5,010 nt of DNA from the NCBI GenBank assembly GCA_017991025.1, contig JAGNMT010000333.1, positions 1 to 5,010 on the forward strand, given 5' to 3'. Below the pieces are notes generated by a model. It did no database searches and was not told the DNA's origin. It worked only from the letters and a program-made list of their open reading frames with translations. Numbering within the stretch: position 1 is the stretch's first letter; each line of letters begins with the position of its first letter. This document shows positions 1-4,975 of the stretch, piece by piece. Position numbers and translations under genes: made by a program. This stretch comes from Verrucomicrobiales bacterium. GTDB lineage: Bacteria > Verrucomicrobiota > Verrucomicrobiia > Verrucomicrobiales > DEV007.

Positions 1-272
1 TTCTGCTTCGAAACCTCTTCTTCAAGCCTCTCGCTGAGCCATTGCTTGATCATGCTCTGGTAGTTGAGATAACGGTGTCTCGCGAGCCGTTTGATGCGGC
101 TGAGCATCTGAGGGTCGAATCGCAGCGTGATTGTAGTCGACTCCCGAACGTTCTGCCTCAAAATCGAGGCATTCATCAAGCGAGGGTCGAGAGAATGCTG
201 CGCCCAGAAAAGAGATTCCTCCTTTTCGTCCTCAAAATCGGGGATCTGACTCCAGCGTTCGATGATTTTCAC
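1..272 (-). CDS. CopG/BrnA-type ribbon-helix-helix antitoxin, 3' end cut by window edge
   Basis: This is probably the DNA-binding antitoxin that neutralises the toxin encoded just upstream and represses their shared promoter. Reading leftwards from a GTG at 272-270 gives 90 codons with no stop before the edge. The N-terminal part carries IPDFEDEKEE and FW (residues 10-23), the pattern that opens the CopG-antitoxin family found with BrnT-like toxins. Residues 45-52 (STTITLRF) fit the DNA-contacting beta strand. Residues 54-86 (QMLSRIKRLAR, then YQSMIKQWLSERLEEE) fit the two helices of a ribbon-helix-helix fold. The frame is open upstream to a TGA at 311-309, but the GTG is the only usual start codon in it, and no Shine-Dalgarno precedes it. 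Family members are about 90-100 residues, so only a few residues should be missing. The gap to the toxin stop is 62 bp, long for such a pair. Family call from motif recognition, without a profile search. Confidence 0.75.
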   Translation of the reverse strand, partial: MKIIERWSQIPDFEDEKEESLFWAQHSLDPRLMNASILRQNVRESTTITLRFDPQMLSRIKRLARHRYLNYQSMIKQWLSERLEEEVSKQ

Positions 273-334
273 AGGGTAAACAGGGTTAAGTGCGGGACTA
301 AAGAGGGTTCAACGGGGCAGATTCGGGCATCGTC

Positions 335-613
335 TCAAAGCCACTCCGCATTCTTCCGCTCGTAAAATGTAATTTCATCCTCTGTCATTTCACGACAGAG
401 AATCACACGATAACGTTTGCCGTCAGTCCAGAAGATCGAAAACAGATGCCGGTTATTGATTGTTTTCCCGAGGGTAAAATAGCGGGCCTCCGCAGCACTA
501 TTCTCGGTTTCAGGAAGGAGCTTAATCGAAAACGGGTCCTCAAATACTTCCTCAACCTCCAGAGGAGTGATGGTCTTGAGGTCAAAATGGCAGTCAATCC
601 AGTCGAAGTCCAT
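335..613 (-). CDS. BrnT-like toxin (putative ribonuclease) of a type II toxin-antitoxin pair
   Basis: The 92-residue product resembles BrnT-family toxins, RelE-fold ribonucleases that inhibit translation until bound by their antitoxin. Family-like signs, in order, are an N-terminal FDW (3-5), EVEEVFEDP (19-27), an EARYFTLGK strand with R44 (42-50), a hydrophobic HLFSIFWTDGKRYRVILCRE run (56-75) with R67, R69 and R74, and a closing FYERKNAEW (83-91). The usual early W-D-x-x-K and H-G-[IV] motifs are not evident, so it is a divergent member; which residues are catalytic is not established here. I chose the ATG at 613-611 because family members begin two or three residues before this FDW. The frame is also open up to an ATG at 730, which would add 39 residues unlike anything in the family. 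No Shine-Dalgarno is seen. The antitoxin follows downstream on the same strand. Calling it a toxin rests on family resemblance plus this neighbour. Confidence 0.78.
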   Translation of the reverse strand: MDFDWIDCHFDLKTITPLEVEEVFEDPFSIKLLPETENSAAEARYFTLGKTINNRHLFSIFWTDGKRYRVILCREMTEDEITFYERKNAEWL

Positions 614-621
614 GGTAGAGC

Positions 622-659
622 AAAAACGGGCGCGATTCCGGAGGACCGGATTATCGCCC
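622..659 (-). terminator. Terminator-like hairpin plus T5 in the toxin leader (possible attenuator)
   Basis: In the leftward transcript, GGGC (659-656) pairs with GCCC (631-628), GAT (655-653) with ATC (636-634), and TCCGG (650-646) with CCGGA (641-637). The loop is TCCT (645-642), and two 2-base bulges (652-651 and 633-632) face each other. This gives 12 pairs, 9 of them G-C. One G (627) and then five T (626-622) follow directly, as in an intrinsic terminator. The toxin ATG begins 8 bases later. It could stop most transcripts before the toxin, insulate against upstream transcription, or mask the ribosome site. The pairing is read from the sequence; the function is inferred. Confidence 0.45.
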
Positions 660-698
660 TGCGAATCGAAGCTAGGAGGGGGAACGGCGGAAATCAAT

Positions 699-711
699 CG
701 GTGAAACACCG
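699..711 (-). other. Small perfect hairpin in the toxin leader
   Basis: CGGTG and CACCG form a perfect 5-bp stem around a 3-base loop. No T tract follows in either direction, so it is not a terminator. If leftward transcription starts in the AT-rich region to the right, this would be the first structure in the toxin leader, followed by the larger hairpin at 659-628. Such short stems are common by chance. Confidence 0.3.
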
Positions 712-730
712 TATTTGGTACGAGTCGCAT

Positions 731-797
731 AATACTTAATGAATTTCCATAAAATTCAGCTTTATTTACTATTTAAACTTACTTACTAAACGCCCCT
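731..797. promoter_or_regulatory. AT-rich divergent intergenic region, probable promoters for both directions
   Basis: Bases 731-790 contain only 11 G or C (18%), against a GC-rich background on both sides. The stretch lies between the leftward toxin-antitoxin pair and the rightward lipoprotein gene, where two divergent promoters are expected. AT-rich hexamers resembling a -10 element exist on both strands (for example TATTAT on the minus strand at 734-729), but no convincing -35 element stands at standard spacing, so I do not place exact promoters. A short tandem ACTT run lies at 777-787. Confidence 0.45.
740..758. promoter_or_regulatory. 19-bp palindrome, candidate operator
   Basis: TGAATTT (740-746) and AAATTCA (752-758) are perfect 7-bp inverted arms around a 5-base spacer, CCATA. 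The site sits inside the AT-rich intergenic region upstream of the toxin and about 40 bp before the lipoprotein gene. A dimeric ribbon-helix-helix antitoxin typically autorepresses by binding such a palindrome near its promoter, so it is a candidate operator for the toxin-antitoxin pair. AT-rich palindromes also arise by chance; binding is not shown. Confidence 0.38.
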
Positions 798-1325
798 GTG
801 CCTCATCGTCTTCTATTGCTGCTCGTGCCGCTTCTGACCGTTTCCTGTCAGATCAAACCGTATGCGCCTCCGCCGCAACGGGCACTGGTTGAAAGTGTCG
901 AAGTCGCAGTCCGTATCTTCGAGGGCCGCCCTGAGGCCGAGGCCGTCGTCAAAGGACGCCTCTCAAGCAGTGCGGCACAGCTCATCGATGCCCGACAATC
1001 CCGCGAGGATGGTATTCTCTATTTAGAGGTCCTTGAGCAAACTCCCCGGGGGGCATCACTTCTCACCAATCTCGCCGAATCACCGCCCTTCATGACTCGC
1101 ATTCCGATCGAGATACTGGGCCTCGACCCCGGACCCTGCAGACTCAACGCCAACGGTATTGAGATCGACTTTGAAATCCCGACGCTGAAGGCGTCTCTCG
1201 TATCAGCCGAGATCGGGCCGACCGTTCCGGAATCCCGTATTAAATTGATCGATGAGTTCATTCCGATCGAAGAAGTCTCGCCCGCTCCCCCCACTGCCGG
1301 GATCACGTCAGGCAGGCCGCAGTGA
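798..1325 (+). CDS. Putative lipoprotein of unknown function with one beta-rich domain
   Basis: The 175-residue product starts at a GTG that gives a short signal peptide: H3-R4, a hydrophobic core L5-V15, then C17. TVSC is an imperfect lipobox because position -3 is Thr rather than Leu; Leu13 stands at -4. Lipid attachment at C17 and an envelope location are therefore likely but not certain. Residues 29-130 look like one all-beta domain: VEVAVRIFEGRPEAEAVVKGRL (34-55), then IPIEILGLDPGPCRLNANGIEIDFEI (102-127). The second stretch resembles the 'IPL-V-GL-aG-Y-V-VNG---F' pattern I recall from exported proteins of uncertain role. The C-terminal tail (161-175) is rich in Pro, Thr and Gly and probably disordered. 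C114 is the only other cysteine, so no internal disulfide can form in the mature chain if C17 is lipidated. No Shine-Dalgarno is present. The next gene begins 67 bp later in the same direction. No function is assigned. Confidence 0.72.
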   Translation: MPHRLLLLLVPLLTVSCQIKPYAPPPQRALVESVEVAVRIFEGRPEAEAVVKGRLSSSAAQLIDARQSREDGILYLEVLEQTPRGASLLTNLAESPPFMTRIPIEILGLDPGPCRLNANGIEIDFEIPTLKASLVSAEIGPTVPESRIKLIDEFIPIEEVSPAPPTAGITSGRPQ

Positions 1326-1363
1326 AAAAGACGCAAGGTTCTCGATTGATTTCGTCAAATTGT

Positions 1364-1389
1364 GCTAAGGTTTACGATACCCTTAAGCG
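1364..1389. promoter_or_regulatory. Dyad symmetry directly ahead of the thioredoxin gene
   Basis: GCTAAGG (1364-1370) faces CCTTAAGC (1382-1389), complementary except for one extra A, with 11 bases between the arms. The spacer contains TACGAT (1373-1378), which resembles a -10 hexamer, though no -35 element stands at good spacing. The right arm ends three bases before the ATG at 1393. It could be an operator, or an RNA hairpin in the translation start region. The symmetry is seen; its role is inferred. Confidence 0.3.
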
Positions 1390-1392
1390 ACC

Positions 1393-2256
1393 ATGAAAAA
1401 AGCACTCCTTTCCTTTTGTCTTATCCTTTCGTTCTCGACACTTCAGGCGCAAAAGGCGCTTGAGATATCATCTGGATTCGAAAACCAGAAAATCAAAGCC
1501 ATCCAGGCCTACCTCACCGAGAACCCCAAAGCGGAAGACAAGGATAAAGCACTCTCCATACTCGTCGGTGCCTATACCAATCTCGGGGAGTTTGGTCCGA
1601 TTCCCGATCTCTTAAAACAACGCTATGAGACACAGGACAAAGGATCTGAAGCCAACCTGGATTTGCTCATCAGAGAAATCACTCAGCCACTCATCGAAGC
1701 GAGCATCGTGTCCAATCAGCGAGATAAAGCGAAAGCCTTTATCACACGGGTCAAGGCCGACCTTGCCGCCCATCCGCAAAGTGCCCAAGTGGGTCAGTTC
1801 CTGGACCAGTTGGGAGGTGAGCTTTATCTCCCCGGGGTCGGCGACGAGATGAAAATCGCTTTTACCGACCTCAAAGGTGCCGAGATCGATCTCGCGAAAA
1901 TGCAGGACCAGGTCATCCTCGTCGACTTCTGGGCAACCTGGTGTGGCCCCTGCGTCGCCGAGATGCCCAACGTGATTGCCGCGTATACCGCCTATCATGA
2001 CAAAGGATTTGAAGTGGTCGGTATTTCCCTCGATGAAGACAAGGCTGCGGTGGAGAAATTTACCACCGAGAACAAGATGCCATGGCCCCAGTATTTCGAC
2101 GGCAAGGGCTGGGAGAATGAACTCGCCCAGCAGTTCGGGATTAAGGGAATTCCGGCGACATTCCTCGTTGGAAAAGGCGGAAAGATCATTGCCTCCAATC
2201 TCCGGGGCACTGATCTTGAGACAGCGATCGAAAAGGCGCTTGCCCCCGCGCAGTGA
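1393..2256 (+). CDS. Exported TlpA-like thioredoxin-family protein with helical N-terminal half
   Basis: The 287-residue protein is probably a thiol-disulfide oxidoreductase acting outside the cytoplasm. Residues 1-19 form a signal peptide (KK, a hydrophobic core, and LQA before Q20). Residues 24-140 are charged and helical, with TPR-like stretches such as DKALSILVGAYTNLGEF (51-67), and could bind a partner. Residues 150-285 are a thioredoxin domain of the TlpA/ResA kind: VILVDFWATWCGPC with redox cysteines C184 and C187, FEVVGISLDED (206-216), and GIPATFLV with the cis-proline at P254. C9 lies in the signal peptide, so the mature chain has only the two active-site cysteines. The ATG is chosen because it begins the signal peptide; no Shine-Dalgarno precedes it. 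It follows the lipoprotein gene after 67 bp and precedes trpA by 84 bp. Cytochrome c maturation or general periplasmic reduction are possible roles, but no neighbour decides this. Confidence 0.9.
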   Translation: MKKALLSFCLILSFSTLQAQKALEISSGFENQKIKAIQAYLTENPKAEDKDKALSILVGAYTNLGEFGPIPDLLKQRYETQDKGSEANLDLLIREITQPLIEASIVSNQRDKAKAFITRVKADLAAHPQSAQVGQFLDQLGGELYLPGVGDEMKIAFTDLKGAEIDLAKMQDQVILVDFWATWCGPCVAEMPNVIAAYTAYHDKGFEVVGISLDEDKAAVEKFTTENKMPWPQYFDGKGWENELAQQFGIKGIPATFLVGKGGKIIASNLRGTDLETAIEKALAPAQ

Positions 2257-2317
2257 AGCACCCAGGCTCAGAAAGGCATTTTCAACGCCCTGATTTCCGG
2301 TTTCGCGACTGAACTTC

Positions 2318-2339
2318 GGGGCGATATTGGTCCCCTTTT
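2318..2339 (+). terminator. Weak terminator-like stem before trpA
   Basis: GGGG (2318-2321) and CCCC (2332-2335) can pair around a 10-base loop and are followed by TTTT (2336-2339), just before the trpA start at 2341. Four G-C pairs with a large loop make a weak structure. It could be a modest terminator after the thioredoxin gene or merely a hairpin in the trpA leader. No better terminator is visible in the 84-bp gap (2257-2340). Confidence 0.22.
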
Positions 2340-2340
2340 C

Positions 2341-3150
2341 ATGACTCAGAAAAATCGCATCGATCAACGTTTTGCCGCCCTCAAATCGGAAGGGAAATCG
2401 GCTTTCGTAGCCTACATTTGTGCGGGGGATCCGACCATGGATCGCTCGCTCGACATTATGTTTGCACTCGAGCGCGCCGGTGCGGATGTGATTGAACTGG
2501 GAGTTCCCTTCTCCGACCCGATGGCCGACGGAATAGTCAATCAGATGGCGGGACACCGGGCCCTCGAAGGCGGTGCCACAACCAAAGGGGTCCTCGAATT
2601 GATCCGGCGTTTCCGCGCCACCTCCGAGATTCCCATCGTCATCTTTACTTATTTGAATCCGATCTATAGCTACGGCTTCACCCGTTTCCACGAAGATGCG
2701 GCGGAGGCCGGGGCCGACGGCATTCTGCTCCTCGACCTCCCTCCCGAGGAAGCATCGCTGAACAAAGAACTGACGGAGAATAGTCTGCTGCGGCATATCC
2801 GCCTTATCGCCCCTACCACTGCGAAGGGACGCATCCCGCAACTCGCCGCAACAGCCGAAGGCTTCATTTATTATGTGTCGCGTGAAGGCGTCACCGGCGC
2901 ACAGACCTCGCTCGCCGAAGGAATCGAAAAGAACGTTGCTGGCATCAAAGCGCACACCGGCGTCCCAATCGTCGTCGGTTTTGGTATTTCTACACCGGAA
3001 CAAGCGGCGGCGGTGGCAAAAATATCCGACGGCGTCGTCGTCGGCAGTGCCATCGTCCGCCAGATCGAACAACACGGAACGTCGCCTGACATCGCCAGCA
3101 GGATCGAAGCCTTCGTCAAACCGCTTGTGGAGGCCACCAAGTCGGTCTAA
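2341..3150 (+). CDS. trpA: Tryptophan synthase alpha subunit
   Basis: TrpA cleaves indole-3-glycerol phosphate to indole and glyceraldehyde 3-phosphate. Indole then tunnels to TrpB, which joins it to serine, the last step of tryptophan synthesis in the cytoplasm. The 269-residue length is normal for this TIM-barrel enzyme. The signature IELGVPFSDPMADG (51-64) holds the two catalytic acids, E52 and D63 (Glu49 and Asp60 in Salmonella). Phosphate-binding loops are visible at SREGVTG (180-186), GFGIS (213-217) and GSAIV (235-239). Y177 matches the substrate-side Tyr175. After D63-G64 the sequence is IVNQ where many homologues have P-x-x-Q, a mild deviation. The ATG is preceded by ten straight pyrimidines (2331-2340) instead of a Shine-Dalgarno, and no usual start codon occurs in frame in the 50 bases upstream. 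trpB is not beside it here; dapF follows after 29 bp, implying co-transcription with lysine/DAP genes. Confidence 0.97.
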   Translation: MTQKNRIDQRFAALKSEGKSAFVAYICAGDPTMDRSLDIMFALERAGADVIELGVPFSDPMADGIVNQMAGHRALEGGATTKGVLELIRRFRATSEIPIVIFTYLNPIYSYGFTRFHEDAAEAGADGILLLDLPPEEASLNKELTENSLLRHIRLIAPTTAKGRIPQLAATAEGFIYYVSREGVTGAQTSLAEGIEKNVAGIKAHTGVPIVVGFGISTPEQAAAVAKISDGVVVGSAIVRQIEQHGTSPDIASRIEAFVKPLVEATKSV

Positions 3151-3167
3151 CCTTTACCTCGCGAATC

Positions 3168-3173
3168 AGGGAG
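3168..3173 (+). promoter_or_regulatory. Ribosome binding site of dapF
   Basis: AGGGAG lies 6 bases before the ATG at 3180 and fixes the dapF start. It is one of only two clear Shine-Dalgarno sequences in the window, both before genes inside the presumed operon. Confidence 0.65.
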
Positions 3174-3179
3174 CAGCCG

Positions 3180-3992
3180 ATGGTCACATTCTGGAAAATG
3201 AACGGAGCGGGAAACGACTTTGTCGTTCTCGACAACCGTGATAACGGCCTGAATCTCAGCAAAGAACAAATCGCCGGGCTGTGCCACCGCCAGCGCGGAG
3301 TGGGTGCCGACGGCCTGCTCGCGGTAGAACCCGCCCAAAGTGGTGCCTCCTTTCGTATGCGCTACTATAACGCTGACGGCGGCGAGGCGGAAATGTGCGG
3401 GAACGGCGCGAGGTGTTTTGCACGCTTTGTGAATTTCCTGGGGGGGAATCAACTTCAATCCACGACCTTCGAGACCATCGCCGGGATTATCCAGGGTGAA
3501 TTTGTCGGCGACGAAGTCCGTATACAATTGAGCGAGCCGTTTGCCCTGAAACTCAACCAATCGCTCGATCTCGACGGGGTGGAACACGTAGTGCATTCGA
3601 TCAACACCGGCGTCCCGCACGCCGTCGTCTTTGTCGACGACCTCGCCGCCGTCGATGTAAAACGATTGGGAGCAGCGACCCGCTATCACACTCATTTTGC
3701 CCCTGCCGGAACCAACGCGAATTTTGCGAAAGTTGTGGGAGATAGTCACATCGCGATTCGCACCTACGAACGTGGAGTCGAGGACGAGACCCTCGCCTGC
3801 GGCACCGGAATGGTCGCCTGCGCGATTATCCACCACGAGCTTACGGGAGCGAAATCCCCCATCAAGGTGGACGTTGCCGGTGGTGACACCCTCGAAATCG
3901 GATTTACACGGGACGAATCGGGTGCCTACAAGAACGTCACTCTGCTCGGTCCCGCCGAATTCACTTTCTCCGGAACCCTTTCCACGCTTTAA
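3180..3992 (+). CDS. dapF: Diaminopimelate epimerase
   Basis: DapF interconverts LL- and meso-diaminopimelate in the cytoplasm without a cofactor. The meso form is used in peptidoglycan and as the precursor of lysine. The 270-residue protein has both catalytic cysteines of this two-domain fold: C73 in NADGGEAEMCGNGARC (64-79) and C207 in ACGTGMVACA (206-215). Other substrate-binding positions are present: N12 in GAGNDF, N64, N181 in GTNANF, and E197-R198 in YERGVEDETLACGTG. The N-terminus VTFWKMNGAGNDFVVLDNR is typical, supporting the ATG at 3180 with AGGGAG ahead of it. It lies between trpA (29 bp upstream) and dapA (30 bp downstream), so it is probably part of one operon. Nothing looks broken or truncated. 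Confidence 0.97.
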   Translation: MVTFWKMNGAGNDFVVLDNRDNGLNLSKEQIAGLCHRQRGVGADGLLAVEPAQSGASFRMRYYNADGGEAEMCGNGARCFARFVNFLGGNQLQSTTFETIAGIIQGEFVGDEVRIQLSEPFALKLNQSLDLDGVEHVVHSINTGVPHAVVFVDDLAAVDVKRLGAATRYHTHFAPAGTNANFAKVVGDSHIAIRTYERGVEDETLACGTGMVACAIIHHELTGAKSPIKVDVAGGDTLEIGFTRDESGAYKNVTLLGPAEFTFSGTLSTL

Positions 3993-4005
3993 TTCTGAAC
4001 CCGCC

Positions 4006-4010
4006 AGGAG
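4006..4010 (+). promoter_or_regulatory. Shine-Dalgarno-like site before dapA
   Basis: AGGAG stands 12 bases before the dapA ATG at 4023, longer than the usual 5-9 bases. There is no in-frame start nearer to it, and the protein begins normally at 4023, so the site is either weakly used or works at this distance. Confidence 0.4.
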
Positions 4011-4022
4011 CCTGCTATACCC

Positions 4023-4904
4023 ATGTTTGAAGGTGCCCATACCGCCCTCGTGACCCCTTTCAATGAAAAGGGTATGATAGACCCCGATGCTTACCGCAAG
4101 CTGATCGATAAGCAGTTCAAAAACGGAATCAAGGGGATTGTCCCCGTCGGCACGACCGGTGAATCCGCCACCTTATCAACGGAGGAACACCACCTCGTCG
4201 TGGAAATGGCCGTAAAACAGACGGCGAAGCGCGGACTTGTTATTGCCGGAACCGGTTCGAACTCGACCCGTGAGGCGATCGACCTCACCCAGGCTGCCGA
4301 ACTTTCCGGGGCGGATGCCGCGCTCATTGTGACGCCGTATTACAACAAACCTTCGCAGGAGGGGCTCTATCAGCATTATCGGGCCATCGCACAGTCCACC
4401 GAGCTGCCCATCATGCTCTATTCCATTCCAGGACGCTGCCATATTCAGATCGATATCGAGACGGTGGTAAGACTGGCGACCGATTTCCCTAACATCAGAG
4501 CAATCAAAGAAGCCGGCGGAGTCACGGAGCGAGTGCGTCAGTTACGCGCGGCCCTGCCCCCGTCCTTTGAAATTCTCTCCGGCGACGACGTTCTCACGGT
4601 CGACTTCATGAAGGCTGGCGCAGTCGGTGTCGTCTCCGTTGCCTCCAACCTGATTCCCGGAGCCATGGCCGATCTCACCAAAGCGATGCTCGAAGGCCGC
4701 GTCGGCGATGCCGAGTTAATCCACTCCAGATATGCCGAACTGTTCGGTGCGTTCCTCAAACTCGACACTAACCCTGTGCCAATTAAAGCGGCCCTCAGTC
4801 TCGTCGGCGAATGCCGACCGAAGCTGCGCCTTCCCATGGTGGAGATGAGTGCCGAAAAAGTGGAAGAACTTCGCGCGATTCTCGTGACCCTTGGCCTGGT
4901 CTGA
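4023..4904 (+). CDS. dapA: 4-hydroxy-tetrahydrodipicolinate synthase
   Basis: DapA condenses pyruvate with aspartate semialdehyde, the first committed step of the DAP/lysine pathway. The 293-residue length is standard for this TIM-barrel tetramer. The Schiff-base lysine is K162 in AIKEAGG (E. coli K161). The proton-relay residues T45, Y107 and Y133 are present, and R138 of YSIPGRC fits the carboxylate-binding arginine. T44-T45 lie in the GTTGESATL signature (43-51). In the lysine feedback site known from E. coli, S48, A49, L51, H56, N80, E84 and Y106 are kept and only H53 is replaced, by T53, so inhibition by lysine is plausible. It follows dapF by 30 bp and precedes a probable dapB by 71 bp. 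Related aldolases of the family (NanA, KdgD) share the fold, but the motifs and the dap neighbours make DapA clear. Confidence 0.97.
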   Translation: MFEGAHTALVTPFNEKGMIDPDAYRKLIDKQFKNGIKGIVPVGTTGESATLSTEEHHLVVEMAVKQTAKRGLVIAGTGSNSTREAIDLTQAAELSGADAALIVTPYYNKPSQEGLYQHYRAIAQSTELPIMLYSIPGRCHIQIDIETVVRLATDFPNIRAIKEAGGVTERVRQLRAALPPSFEILSGDDVLTVDFMKAGAVGVVSVASNLIPGAMADLTKAMLEGRVGDAELIHSRYAELFGAFLKLDTNPVPIKAALSLVGECRPKLRLPMVEMSAEKVEELRAILVTLGLV

Positions 4905-4975
4905 TCCCTGCCGACCGGTCATTTGTTTCGCAAACACCATTTCTTCGCCATCCTCACTCTGCAATCTTTTTTGTC

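Noticed and set aside
298..330. Ten-codon minus-strand mini-ORF between toxin and antitoxin, starting 4 bases after the toxin stop
   Set aside because: It reads MPESAPLNPL and stops; no Shine-Dalgarno, no family resemblance, and it is in a different frame from the antitoxin. A coupling role is possible but nothing supports it.
42..365. Plus-strand open frame of 107 codons at the left edge
   Set aside because: It is antisense to the antitoxin gene, which shows a coherent ribbon-helix-helix pattern on the minus strand.
446..739. Plus-strand open frame of 97 codons opposite the toxin
   Set aside because: It lies entirely opposite the toxin gene and its leader and has no recognisable content; the minus-strand reading matches a known family and pairs with an antitoxin.
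1326..1392. Promoter with TTGATT (1346-1351) as -35 and TACGAT (1373-1378) as -10
   Set aside because: The spacing is 21 bases, too long for a standard promoter, and no better pair was found; only the dyad symmetry is reported.
1612..3075. Open frame of 487 codons on the minus strand
   Set aside because: It is antisense to the thioredoxin gene and trpA and runs across the gap between them. Its product has no recognisable motif, while both plus-strand genes carry clear family signatures. It is a by-product of codon usage on the other strand.
3147..4040. Open frame of 297 codons on the minus strand opposite dapF
   Set aside because: It mirrors almost exactly the dapF coding region, shows no family motif, and has no promoter or start signal of its own.
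4893..4920. Possible hairpin at the end of dapA (CTGGTC against GACCGG)
   Set aside because: The stem is six pairs with one G-T wobble and an 11-base loop, and no T tract follows. The gene behind it is probably in the same operon, so a terminator is not supported.
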